NCBI RefSeq assembly: GCF_050943825.1
Contig: NZ_JBMNPX010000011.1
Location: forward strand, 31,611-95,610
DNA: 64,000 nt
Direction of reading: 5' to 3'
Origin: Pseudoflavonifractor sp050943825
GTDB lineage: Bacteria > Bacillota > Clostridia > Oscillospirales > Oscillospiraceae
The position numbers were made by a program, and so were the translations under genes. Positions 42,221-50,958 of this stretch are shown here, piece by piece; the first letter of the stretch is position 1; every line of letters starts with the position of its first letter. The notes below the pieces were generated by a model. That model was not told the origin of the DNA. It saw only the letters and a list, made by a program, of their open reading frames with translations, and ran no database searches.

Positions 42221-42991
42221 TTACCCGGCGGCTTTGCCCCGGGCGATGAGGGCCGCCCCCAGGGCACCGGCGTACCGGCCCAGGGGGTGGGTAAAGACGG
42301 GCTGCTTCAGCTTCTGAGAGAGCCGGTCCACCAGGTAGGCGCTGTCGCACAGGCCGCCGGTGAGGAGCACGTCTCCCTTCAGGGTGTGCCGGGCGCACAG
42401 GCCCGCCACTTTGCTCACCACCGAGTCCACCACGCCGGCAGCGATGTCCTCCCGCTTCTCGCCGGCGCCGATGTGGCTGATGACCTCGCTCTCGGCAAAC
42501 ACAGTGCACATGGAACTGATGGCCAGCGGGGTGCCCGCCGACGCCAGGGTGAACAGCTCGGGCAGGTCCACGCCCAGGCGATTGGCCATGATCTCCAGAA
42601 ACTTGCCCGTGCCCGCCGAGCACTTGTCGTTCATGAGAAAGCTGGTGGGCATGCCGTTTTCCACGGTGATGACCTTGGTGTCCTGGCCACCGATGTCCAC
42701 GATGGTGCAGTCCCGGCCCAGCAGGTACCGGCCGCCCCGGCCGTGGCAGGTGATCTCGGTCACCGTCTTGGCCGCGTAGTCCACCGCCACCCGGCCGTAC
42801 CCGGTGGCGATGACCTTCATGTCATCCCCCACGGGGTGGCCGCCCGCCTCCAGACGGCGGGCGATCTCACCGGCGGTCTCCTTGCTGCTCCAGCCCGTGG
42901 GCAGGACGAAGTGGTCCACCATGTCCGTCCCGTCCAGGACTACGACCTTGGAGGCGGTGGAGCCGATGTCGATTCCGGCAAAGTACGTCAT
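42221..42991 (-). CDS. ATP-dependent activase of a 2-hydroxyacyl-CoA dehydratase-type reductase
   Basis: The product has 256 residues in the BadF/BcrA ATPase family. Motifs are GIDIGSTASKVVVLD (phosphate 1), DIGGQDTKVI (phosphate 2) and the cluster ligands in NDKCSAGTGKFLE and SSMCTVFAESE, which hold a 4Fe-4S cluster between two subunits. It starts inside the stop of the reductase gene (ATGA). It should donate low-potential electrons, driven by ATP, to that reductase. Confidence 0.95.
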   Translation of the reverse strand: MTYFAGIDIGSTASKVVVLDGTDMVDHFVLPTGWSSKETAGEIARRLEAGGHPVGDDMKVIATGYGRVAVDYAAKTVTEITCHGRGGRYLLGRDCTIVDIGGQDTKVITVENGMPTSFLMNDKCSAGTGKFLEIMANRLGVDLPELFTLASAGTPLAISSMCTVFAESEVISHIGAGEKREDIAAGVVDSVVSKVAGLCARHTLKGDVLLTGGLCDSAYLVDRLSQKLKQPVFTHPLGRYAGALGAALIARGKAAG

Positions 42992-44154
42992 TTCTCAATC
43001 GTCTCCAGGAAGGCGGAAAGGCGGGTGTTGATCTGGCCCTTGTCCGCCTGAGAATAGTCGGTCTCAATGTTCAGGTAGGGCAGGCCCTTCTCCTGGGTGA
43101 CAAAGCGCTTGATGAAGAAAGCCTCCACATCGTAAGTATGACAGGATTGGAGCACAATTTCAATCACTCCGTCCACCGCATAGGAGTCAATCATCTCGCC
43201 GATGTATTCCCGGCGGCTTTCGTTGGGGCTCATTACCGAGCAGTTGATGTTGAGATACTTCACCGCCAGGGCGTGGTACACGTCCGGGTCGGACTCGTCC
43301 ACCTTCTCCACCTTCTCCCGGATGCCGTTGCAGGTGTCGAAGGCCACTACGTCGGCCCCCAGCTCCTCCACCACCTTGATGATCTTGTCCCGCACACCCG
43401 CGTTGGGGCAGCCGGTAACCAGCAGACGGGGCCGATCGGTGGGCAAACTGTCCTTGCTGGCCTTCCACTGCTCCAGCACCTCGGCTGTCCGGGCCTCAAT
43501 GATGTTGCAGCGCTGGTCCAGGTCAAAGGAGAAGCTGCCCGCGTCCACACGGGTGCCCATCTCGTAGCCGCTCATGGGGGCCGGGTTCAGCTTGCCCAGC
43601 TCCAGGTAGCGGAGCATCACGTCACGCTCACGGTTCTTCCGCCTGATGGCCTGACGGATGTCGTCCTCCGTGATGGTGATGCCGTAGAATTCCTCCAGTT
43701 TTTCTTTGAAGGCGATGATCTGGTCCCGCCAGAAGGAGAGGGCAGCCTCATCCCGGCTGTGGGGCAGCTGCATGACATAGGTGTCCTTGATCTCCTGGAG
43801 CAGCTCAAACATCTTCTTCTTGCCGTCACAGGTGGTCTCGCCCACCACAAGGTCGGAGAAGTAGAAGTAGGGGCAGGTGTCGGTGAGGGCAAAGCCGTAG
43901 CTGGCCTTGATGAGGGGGCACAGGTTCCGGGGCAGGTTGGCCTCGGCGGCGGGGATGGGCTCCTCAGTGAAGGCGCACAGCCCCACGGGCAGGGCCCCTG
44001 CCGCGTACACCAGCTCGGTGGGCACGAAGGAGCAGAACATGCCCACCACCCGGGCGCCCTGGTCCTTCAGCTGCTTCATGCGCAGGAAGCCCGCCTTCCG
44101 GGCCTCTCCATAGGTCTCAAAATCGGCGGGCAGCTTGATACTGGTCTGTTCCAT
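42988..44154 (-). CDS. Double-cubane-type anaerobic reductase (HgdB/YjiM family)
   Basis: The ATG at 44154 is preferred: AAAGGAG is nine bases upstream but touches the alternative ATG at 44163. The 388-residue product is a single chain related to the HgdB/BcrC dehydratase subunits. Cys residues lie in MFCSFVPTEL, NLCPLIKASYGFALTDTCPYF, TTCDGKKK, TGCPNAG, DTCNGIRE and LQSCHTYDVE, compatible with the double-cubane cluster proteins described with their own activases. Such enzymes reduce small unactivated molecules using ATP. The natural substrate is unknown; operon partners suggest sulfur chemistry. Confidence 0.9.
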   Translation of the reverse strand: MEQTSIKLPADFETYGEARKAGFLRMKQLKDQGARVVGMFCSFVPTELVYAAGALPVGLCAFTEEPIPAAEANLPRNLCPLIKASYGFALTDTCPYFYFSDLVVGETTCDGKKKMFELLQEIKDTYVMQLPHSRDEAALSFWRDQIIAFKEKLEEFYGITITEDDIRQAIRRKNRERDVMLRYLELGKLNPAPMSGYEMGTRVDAGSFSFDLDQRCNIIEARTAEVLEQWKASKDSLPTDRPRLLVTGCPNAGVRDKIIKVVEELGADVVAFDTCNGIREKVEKVDESDPDVYHALAVKYLNINCSVMSPNESRREYIGEMIDSYAVDGVIEIVLQSCHTYDVEAFFIKRFVTQEKGLPYLNIETDYSQADKGQINTRLSAFLETIEK

Positions 44155-44180
44155 CTCGGACATCTCCTTTTTTAAAATCA

Positions 44181-45143
44181 TCAGACAATATGGCAGGCCA
44201 CGGAGTGGCCGGGGGCAATCTCTCGGAGAACCGGCGCCTCACGGGCGCAATGGTCGGTGGCGTAGGGACACCGGCTGTGGAACCGGCAGCCCGGCGGCGG
44301 GTCGATGGGGCTGGGCACCTCGCCCTCCAGCACGGTGCGCACCCGCTGCTCCTCCACCCGGGGGTTGGGGATGGGAATGGCGGACAGGAGGGCCTTGGTA
44401 TAGGGGTGGGCCGGGTGGGCGTACAGCTCGGAGGAGGTGGTGATCTCCACCATGGTGCCCAGGTACATGACCGCCACCCGGTCGGAGATATGCTTGACCA
44501 TGGACAGGTCGTGGGCGATGAACAGGTAGGTCAGGCCCCGCTCCTCCTGGAGGCGCACCAGCAGGTTGACGATCTGGGCCTGGATGGACACGTCCAGGGC
44601 GGAAATGGGCTCGTCACACAGGACAAACTCCGGGTCCACCGCCAGAGCACGGGCGATGCCGATGCGCTGGCGCTGTCCGCCGGAAAACTCGTGGATGTAC
44701 CGTCCGGCGTGCTCTTTGCTCAGGCCCACCAGCTCCAGCAGCTGGTACACCCGCTCCCGCCGCTCTTTGGCGGCGGGACAGATGCCGTGGTTGCGCATGC
44801 CCTCGGCCACAATCTCCTCCACCCGCAGGCGGGGGTCCAAGGAGGCGTAGGGGTCCTGGAAGATGGTCTGCACCTGCTTGGTGAAGGCCTTGCGCTCCTT
44901 GCCCCGGAGGCTGTGGACGTCCTTGCCCCGGTAGAGCACCTGGCCGCCCGTCTTGTTGTAAAGCCCCACGCAGGTGCGGCCGCAGGTGGTCTTGCCGCAG
45001 CCCGACTCGCCCACCAGACCCAGGGTCTCCCCTCGGCGGATGGTAAAGCTGACGCCGTCCACCGCCTTCAGCAGTCCGCCGCCGGTGCGGAAGTATTTCT
45101 TCAGCTCCTTGACCTCAAGGGCTGTCTCGTTTTGTTCTAGCAT
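44181..45143 (-). CDS. Peptide ABC transporter ATP-binding subunit (OppF/DppF type)
   Basis: The product has 320 residues from the ATG at 45143, which overlaps the preceding subunit's stop by seven bases. Walker A is GESGCGKTT, signature FSGGQRQRIGIARAL, Walker B VLCDEPISALD. The C-terminal oligopeptide extension (GCRFHSRCPYATDHCARE) carries the four Cys typical of the Opp/Dpp cluster motif. It powers import together with the second ATPase encoded upstream. Confidence 0.95.
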   Translation of the reverse strand: MLEQNETALEVKELKKYFRTGGGLLKAVDGVSFTIRRGETLGLVGESGCGKTTCGRTCVGLYNKTGGQVLYRGKDVHSLRGKERKAFTKQVQTIFQDPYASLDPRLRVEEIVAEGMRNHGICPAAKERRERVYQLLELVGLSKEHAGRYIHEFSGGQRQRIGIARALAVDPEFVLCDEPISALDVSIQAQIVNLLVRLQEERGLTYLFIAHDLSMVKHISDRVAVMYLGTMVEITTSSELYAHPAHPYTKALLSAIPIPNPRVEEQRVRTVLEGEVPSPIDPPPGCRFHSRCPYATDHCAREAPVLREIAPGHSVACHIV

Positions 45144-46165
45144 AGTACACCGTCCCCTGCCTGAAATGGAAGATCGCTCTTGGGCGCGTCGGGGTGATGG
45201 AGCCAGCAGGTGCAGGTATGGCCGCCGGAGAAGGAAACCTGGGGCGGCTCCTCCTCCGTGCAGATCTCCATGCACCAGGGGCACCGGGGGGCGAAGGGAC
45301 AGCCCGCCGGGGGAGCAATCAAATCGGGCGGCATGCCCTCAATGGACACCAGCTGCTTCTTCCCGTCCAGGTCCAGCCGGGGGATAGACCGGAGCAGGGA
45401 CCAGGTGTAGGGGTGGCGCTGGTCGTAGAAGATGTCGTCCCGGGCGCCGTACTCCACAATGCGCCCGGCATACACCACCGCGATGTTCTGGGCGATGTCT
45501 GCCACCACACCCAGGTCGTGGGTGATGAGCAGCACGGACATGTTGAATTTCTGCTGCATCTCCTTCATGAGCTGGATGATCTGGGCCTGGATGGTTACAT
45601 CCAGGGCGGTGGTGGGCTCGTCGGCGATGAGCAGCTTGGGGCCGCAGGCCAGGGCCATGGCGATCATGGCCCGCTGGCGCATGCCGCCGGAGAACTCGCG
45701 GGGGTACTGTCTGGCCCGCTTCTCCGGCTGGGAGATGCCCACCAGGGAGAGCATCTCCACCGCACGGGCCATGGCCTCAGAGCGGCCTGCCATATGGTGG
45801 ACCGTCAGGTTCTCGGCAATCTGCCGCCCCACCGTCACCGTGGGATTGAGGGCGGCCAGGGCGTCCTGGAAAATCATGGCGCACTCTTTTCCGCGAAAGG
45901 CGGACCACTCCGCAGGGGTGAAGTCCAGCACATTCTTCCCCTCAAAGAGTACCTGACTGCCCGGCTTGATCTCGCCGGGAGGACAGTTAATAAGCCCCAT
46001 CAGGGCCTTGGCGCTCACCGACTTGCCGCAGCCCGACTCGCCCACCACGGCCAGGGTCTCGCCCCGCTCCATGAAGAAGGACAGGCCCCGCACCGCCTGG
46101 ACCTCCCCGGCGTAGGTGCGGTAGGACACCCGGAGATTCCTGACCTCCAAAAGCGGCTGACTCAC
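45137..46165 (-). CDS. Peptide ABC transporter ATP-binding subunit (OppD/DppD type)
   Basis: The GTG at 46165 is chosen: AGGAGG is six bases upstream, and it forms a GTGA overlap with the amidohydrolase stop. An in-frame ATG at 46171 directly abuts the ribosome site. The product has 342 residues. Walker A is GESGCGKSV, signature FSGGMRQRAMIAMAL, Walker B LLIADEPTTALD, and the C-terminal motif GCPFAPRCPWCMEIC holds the cluster Cys. It is the partner of the next ATPase subunit. Confidence 0.94.
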   Translation of the reverse strand: MSQPLLEVRNLRVSYRTYAGEVQAVRGLSFFMERGETLAVVGESGCGKSVSAKALMGLINCPPGEIKPGSQVLFEGKNVLDFTPAEWSAFRGKECAMIFQDALAALNPTVTVGRQIAENLTVHHMAGRSEAMARAVEMLSLVGISQPEKRARQYPREFSGGMRQRAMIAMALACGPKLLIADEPTTALDVTIQAQIIQLMKEMQQKFNMSVLLITHDLGVVADIAQNIAVVYAGRIVEYGARDDIFYDQRHPYTWSLLRSIPRLDLDGKKQLVSIEGMPPDLIAPPAGCPFAPRCPWCMEICTEEEPPQVSFSGGHTCTCWLHHPDAPKSDLPFQAGDGVLC

Positions 46166-47298
46166 AGGCATCCTCCTCTCAGAAATTCCTCCGCATAGTG
46201 GGCGTACAGCCGGCTGCCCGGGGCAAGGGCGTCCTCGTCCAGAGTGAAGCACTCATGGTGGATAGGGTGGTCCCCGCCGGTGCCCAGAAAGGCGTACACC
46301 CCGGGGACACGCTGGGTGTAGTAGGCGAAATCGTCCGAACCGGTGCCGATGGGCAGCTCCGTTACGTCCAGCAGTCCGGCGGCGGCCCGCTCCGCCACAG
46401 CGGAACAGGCGGCGTCGTTGACCACTGGGGGCAGGCCCATGCCGCATTTCAGGTCCAGGGTCACCCGGAAGGCCTCCGCCGTGCCCCGGAGCACCCGCTC
46501 CACCGCGGCGGGGAGCACCTCCTTCAGCGCCGGATTCTGGTACCGGATGGTGCCGGTCAGCTTGGCCTCGCCGGCCAGAATGTTGGCGGCGGTGCCCGCG
46601 TGGAAGGTGCCAACCGTGATGACCACAAAGTCCCGGGGGCTTACCTCCCGGCTGACCACGGTCTGGAGGGCGGACACCATGGCGCAGGCCGCCGGAATGA
46701 CGTCGATTCCCTCGTGGGGGGCGGAGCCGTGGCCGCTCTTGCCCCTGACGGTCAGGGAGAAGAAGCCGCAGCCGCTCATGCGCACCCCGGGCTGTACGCT
46801 GACCGCGCCGCAGGGCAGGTTGGGGGCCACGTGGACGGCAAAGACCGTGTCCACGCCCTCCAGCACCCCGGCCTCCAGCAGGGCACGGCCCGCGCCGGCA
46901 AACTCCTCCGCCGGCTCAAACACCAGCCGCACCCGGCCGGGCAGCGTCTCCCGCTCCTCCCAGAGAAGGGCGGCGGCTCCCAGCAGCATGGCGGTGTGGG
47001 CGTCGTGGCCGCAGGCGTGCATTACGCCGGGGACCTGGGAGGCAAAGGGCAGGCCGGTGGCCTCCTGGATGGGCAGAGCGTCCATGTCCGCCCGCAGCAG
47101 CACCGTGGGGCCGGGACGGCCGCCGGAAATCTCGGCCACCACGCCGGTGTCCCCCACCGTGCGGAAGGGGATGGAACGGGTGGACAGTTCCTCTCTTACC
47201 CGGCGGCTGGTCTCAAACTCCTTGAGCCCCAGCTCGGGCTTCTGGTGGAAGGCGCGGCGCAGGCCCACCACATAATCTCTGAGCATCTGTTCTTCCAT
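46162..47298 (-). CDS. M20 family amidohydrolase / N-acyl amino acid deacylase
   Basis: The product has 378 residues, with GAGGTG upstream. The M20D motifs are present: RADMDALPIQE, the metal ligand HACGHDAHTAML, the catalytic Glu in EPAEEFAGAGR, VHVAPNLP and the C-terminal HHECFTLDEDAL. Such enzymes split N-acyl or N-peptidyl amino acids. Its place between the permease and ATPase genes of a peptide transporter, downstream of a C-S lyase gene, suggests it unmasks imported N-acyl-cysteine conjugates or similar substrates; this is inference. Confidence 0.93.
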   Translation of the reverse strand: MEEQMLRDYVVGLRRAFHQKPELGLKEFETSRRVREELSTRSIPFRTVGDTGVVAEISGGRPGPTVLLRADMDALPIQEATGLPFASQVPGVMHACGHDAHTAMLLGAAALLWEERETLPGRVRLVFEPAEEFAGAGRALLEAGVLEGVDTVFAVHVAPNLPCGAVSVQPGVRMSGCGFFSLTVRGKSGHGSAPHEGIDVIPAACAMVSALQTVVSREVSPRDFVVITVGTFHAGTAANILAGEAKLTGTIRYQNPALKEVLPAAVERVLRGTAEAFRVTLDLKCGMGLPPVVNDAACSAVAERAAAGLLDVTELPIGTGSDDFAYYTQRVPGVYAFLGTGGDHPIHHECFTLDEDALAPGSRLYAHYAEEFLRGGCL

Positions 47299-47306
47299 GC
47301 CGCACC

Positions 47307-48230
47307 TCACTTGATAATCCTCGGCTCCAGGGCGCTGCGGAGCACGTCTCCCAGCACGTTGAAGCTGAGCACCGTAATCAGAATCAAAAGCCCAGGGAAC
47401 ACGGCCAGCAGCGGGTTATAGAGAATCTGGCTCTGGGCGTTCTGGAGCATGGAGCCCCAGGAGGCATTGGGCAGGCGCACACCGAAGCCCAGGAAGCTGA
47501 GGGAGGACTCGGTGAGAATGGCCCGGGCGATGGACAGGCTGGCCGCCACGATGATGGAGGAGCTCATGTTGGGGATGATGTGGCGGAAGATGATGACAAA
47601 GTGGCTGGTACCCAGGTTTTTGGCCGCCAGCACAAAGTCCCGCTCCTTCAGGCTCATGGTCTCGGCCCGCACGATCCGGGCCACGCCCATCCAGGAGAAG
47701 ATGGCGATGATGAAGATCATGGTGGGCAGGCCGGGCTTCACATAGGCGTTGATGATGATGATGAGCAGGAAGGTGGGCACCGACATGATGATGTCCAGAA
47801 AGCGCATGAGCAGTATGTCAACCGCGCCGCCCACATAGCCGCTGACCGTGCCCACCACGGTGCCCAGGGCCACCGACACCAGCATGGAGAAGAAGCCCAC
47901 GGTCAGGGACACCCGGCCGCCGTACAGGGCGCGGGTGAAGTAGTCACGGCCCAGGTCGTCGGTGCCGAAGGGGTGGGCCAGGCTGGGCAGGGCCAGCTTG
48001 TTCATCAGGTCGTACTGGTCCGGGTCGTAGGGAGAGAGAAAGGCCAGCGCCGAGGCGGCGATGATGATGATCATCAGCACCAGGCAGACCATGGCCAGAC
48101 GATTGGCCCGCAGAGCCGCCCACACCCGGCTCAGGGCGCTGCGGTCGTAGGACACCTCGGTCTGGACCGGGGGCTGGCTCACCCGCCGGAACCGTCCGGG
48201 GGCAATGGGGGAATTGAGGGTACGTTCCAT
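47307..48230 (-). CDS. Peptide ABC transporter permease (OppC/DppC type)
   Basis: The product has 307 residues. An N-terminal cytoplasmic arm precedes the first TM helix (about 45-68); five more helices follow. The membrane-proximal EAA loop is present (ERDFVLAAKNLGTSHFVIIFRHI-type segment), as is the GTDDLGRDYFTRALYGGR region typical of DppC/OppC. Its start shares one base with the stop of the other permease gene (TGATG). Confidence 0.94.
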   Translation of the reverse strand: MERTLNSPIAPGRFRRVSQPPVQTEVSYDRSALSRVWAALRANRLAMVCLVLMIIIIAASALAFLSPYDPDQYDLMNKLALPSLAHPFGTDDLGRDYFTRALYGGRVSLTVGFFSMLVSVALGTVVGTVSGYVGGAVDILLMRFLDIIMSVPTFLLIIIINAYVKPGLPTMIFIIAIFSWMGVARIVRAETMSLKERDFVLAAKNLGTSHFVIIFRHIIPNMSSSIIVAASLSIARAILTESSLSFLGFGVRLPNASWGSMLQNAQSQILYNPLLAVFPGLLILITVLSFNVLGDVLRSALEPRIIK

Positions 48231-49198
48231 CAGCCCTGCACCTCCTGAAAGCCGCTCCTGATGCGGGGGTCCGCCACATAGTAGAGCAGGTCGGCGATGA
48301 GATTTCCCACGACCAGAAGCAGGCAGGAGAGCATGGTGAAGCCCATGATCATGGGGTAGTTGAGACTGTTGATGGCCGACATGCCCAGGGTGCCCATGCC
48401 GGGCCAGCCGAACACCGACTCCACGATAAAGGAGCCGGTCACCAGGCTGGAAAAGCGCATGCCCGCCAGGGTGATCAGCGGCAGCAGGCAGTTTTTCAGC
48501 ACATGGCTGAAGAGAATACCCCGCTGGGACACGCCCTTGGCCTTGGCGGTGAGCACATACTCCTCCTCCAGCTGGGAGATGGTGGCGGAGCGGATGTAGC
48601 GGGTGAAGGTGGCCACATTGCCCACGCTCAGCACCAGGCTGGGCATGATGAGGTGGCGGATCAGATCCAACAGACTGTCATCCCCGATGGTGTGGATGCC
48701 GCTGCTGGGCAGCACCTTCAGCAGCAGGGAGAACACAATGATGAGAATCAGGCCGAACCAGAAGGAAGGAATGGAGATGCCGATGTAGGAGAAGAAGCTG
48801 ATGACCTGGTCGGGCCACTGGTTCTTCTTCAGACCCGCGATGAGGCCCAGGGGGATGGCGATGAGGAAGGACAGCACCAGGGAGGTGCCCATGAGCAGAA
48901 TGGTGTTGGGCAGCACCTCCAAAATGCGGCCGGCCACAGGCTGGCCGCTGTTGGTGAGGGAGTTGCCCAGGTTGCCGTGGAGCACGTTGTTCAGCCAGCC
49001 CAGGTACTGGTCCACAATGGTGCCGTCCAGGCCCAGATTGGCCCGCAGGGTGTCCATCTCCTCCTGGGTCATGTCGGGACGGATGTACATGTTCAGGGGG
49101 TCACCCGGGGCGAAGTGGATGATGAGAAAGGAAAAGATGGACACCAGCAGCAGCACCGGAATCAGCTGAAGCAGCCGCTTGGCGATATGTTTTGCCAT
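48230..49198 (-). CDS. Peptide ABC transporter permease (OppB/DppB type)
   Basis: The product has 322 residues with six TM helices and the DppB/OppB start (a helix at 10-30, then FAPGDPLNMY). The EAA loop is EEEYVLTAKAKGVSQRGILFSHVLKN. It pairs with the next gene product to form the translocation pore. A hairpin without T-run lies between the binding-protein gene and this gene. Confidence 0.94.
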   Translation of the reverse strand: MAKHIAKRLLQLIPVLLLVSIFSFLIIHFAPGDPLNMYIRPDMTQEEMDTLRANLGLDGTIVDQYLGWLNNVLHGNLGNSLTNSGQPVAGRILEVLPNTILLMGTSLVLSFLIAIPLGLIAGLKKNQWPDQVISFFSYIGISIPSFWFGLILIIVFSLLLKVLPSSGIHTIGDDSLLDLIRHLIMPSLVLSVGNVATFTRYIRSATISQLEEEYVLTAKAKGVSQRGILFSHVLKNCLLPLITLAGMRFSSLVTGSFIVESVFGWPGMGTLGMSAINSLNYPMIMGFTMLSCLLLVVGNLIADLLYYVADPRIRSGFQEVQG

Positions 49199-49235
49199 GG
49201 GAGCACTCCTCTCAGACAGGGTAGGGGGAAATGCA

Positions 49236-49266
49236 CAGAACGGCCGTCCGGCGGACGGCCGTTCTG
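49236..49266 (-). other. Hairpin between binding-protein and permease genes
   Basis: A 15-bp perfect inverted repeat (CAGAACGGCCGTCCG and complement) around one base, with no T-run. Such structures can protect the upstream message or dampen readthrough, giving more binding protein than permease. Confidence 0.55.
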
Positions 49267-49290
49267 CTTCCGGCAGCCGGCTGGCCGGAA

Positions 49291-50925
49291 TCAGTTGGTC
49301 ATGTACAGATTGAGATAGTCCTCAAAGAGGGGCACCATGTCGATGGCATCCACGCCCTTCAGACGCTTGTCGGTAGCCACGACGAAGTTGGGGGAGGTGA
49401 GGGGGAACATGGTGTAGGCGTCCCGGATCTGCTCCTGGATCTCCTTGTAGATGGCGGCACGCTCCTCGGGGTCGGTGGTGGCGTCGCCCTCGTTCCACAG
49501 GGCGGCGATCTCATCGGTGGAGCAGAGGTTCTTGGACAGGAAGCCCTCCAGGCTGAACATGTACTCGTCGCCCTGGTTGTCGCCGTTGGTGGAGTAGCCG
49601 TTCAGGCCCAGCTCCCAGTCGCCGGCGTCGGTGTAGAAGAACACCTCAAAGAAGCCCTGGGTCTCATAGCCCTGGATCTCCACGTTCAGGTTCACGGCCT
49701 TGAGCTGCTGCTGGATCATCAGCGCGCAGTTCTCCATGTTCTCACGGCTGGAGTTGTACACCAGACGGAAGGTCTCGCCCTCCACGCCAGCCTCGGCGAT
49801 GAGCTCCTTAGCCCGCTCCAGGTCCTGGCTGTAGCCCTCCACGTCGCTGTAATACAGGTTGGAGGGGCAGAACACGGTCTTGGCCGCGGGGGCCAGCTCA
49901 GTGGAGCCGTAGGCACCGGCGATGATCTCGTCCACATTCAGAGCCAGGCAGATGGCCTCACGGACCTTGGGGTCGCTGGTGAGGGGGCTGTTGGAGTTGA
50001 AGCCCATGTAGTTGATGCGGCCCTCAGTCAGGGTGTAGACCGAGTAGTTGGGGTCGTTGGAGTACTTCTCCAGCATGTCCTGGGTGGTCAGACGGATGAC
50101 GGACAGCTCACCGTTCTGGAAGGCGATCTCCTCGGTGCTGGCGTTGGGGATGATCTTGAACACCACGGACTCCAGGCTGGCGGGACCACGGTAGTAGTCG
50201 TCAAACCGCTCCAGCACCAGGCTCTCGCCCTTGTTCCACTCCTTCACCTTGAAGGGGCCGGAACCCACGCCGCTGGTGGAGTTAATCTCAGCGCCAGCCA
50301 GCACAGGGGTGTCCTCATACACGTGCTTGGGCAGCAGCTTCAGGCTGCCCAGGGTGGCCTCGTAGGAGGCGGAGACGGAGGGCAGGGTGACGGTGAAGGT
50401 GTACTCGTCCACCGCCGCCACCTGGACCGGCTCGCCGTTGACCTTGGTGCCGCTGGAGGCGTTGTTGTCCGGGTTGGACTTCATCTCGAAGTACCACAGC
50501 ACATCCTCGGTGGTGATGGGCTCGCCGTCGTGCCACTTCAGGTTCTCCCGGAGCTTGACGGTGATGGTCAGGCCATCCTCGCTGACCTCATGGCTCTCGG
50601 CCAGATAGTAGCGCACGCCGTCCTTGGAGACGATGTACAGGGGGTCGTACACCGGCTTGAGCATGGTCATGCCCTCGTCGCCGGTCTCATAGAGAATGTT
50701 CAGGCTGGAGATATCGGTGGGCTCGCACATGATGAGGGTACCGCCGTCCACCTTCTCACCGGTGGCGCTCTCCACGGGCGTGGAGGCAGAGGGGGAGGTC
50801 TCCGGCGTGCCGGAGGCGGAGGGGGAGCCGGAGGGGTCACCGGCAGTCTGGGCGCAGCCGGCCAGGGCGGTGCCCAGCAGGCCCAGGGTGAGGGTCAGGG
50901 TCAGGAGACGCTTTTTCCAGTTCAT
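49291..50925 (-). CDS. Peptide ABC transporter substrate-binding lipoprotein
   Basis: The product has 544 residues. A lipoprotein signal ends in LAGC (Cys24); a Ser/Thr/Pro-rich linker follows, and then an SBP_bac_5 fold (from about residue 60; landmarks LKWHDGEPITTEDVLWYFE and NGELSVIRLTTQDM). It captures the substrate at the outer face of the membrane. The family binds peptides, nickel complexes or glutathione-like compounds; the ligand cannot be fixed from sequence. It lies 33 bp after the C-S lyase gene in the same direction. Confidence 0.94.
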   Translation of the reverse strand: MNWKKRLLTLTLTLGLLGTALAGCAQTAGDPSGSPSASGTPETSPSASTPVESATGEKVDGGTLIMCEPTDISSLNILYETGDEGMTMLKPVYDPLYIVSKDGVRYYLAESHEVSEDGLTITVKLRENLKWHDGEPITTEDVLWYFEMKSNPDNNASSGTKVNGEPVQVAAVDEYTFTVTLPSVSASYEATLGSLKLLPKHVYEDTPVLAGAEINSTSGVGSGPFKVKEWNKGESLVLERFDDYYRGPASLESVVFKIIPNASTEEIAFQNGELSVIRLTTQDMLEKYSNDPNYSVYTLTEGRINYMGFNSNSPLTSDPKVREAICLALNVDEIIAGAYGSTELAPAAKTVFCPSNLYYSDVEGYSQDLERAKELIAEAGVEGETFRLVYNSSRENMENCALMIQQQLKAVNLNVEIQGYETQGFFEVFFYTDAGDWELGLNGYSTNGDNQGDEYMFSLEGFLSKNLCSTDEIAALWNEGDATTDPEERAAIYKEIQEQIRDAYTMFPLTSPNFVVATDKRLKGVDAIDMVPLFEDYLNLYMTN

Positions 50926-50958
50926 TGGTTTACTCTCTTCCTTCCTTGGTGTGGTCGT

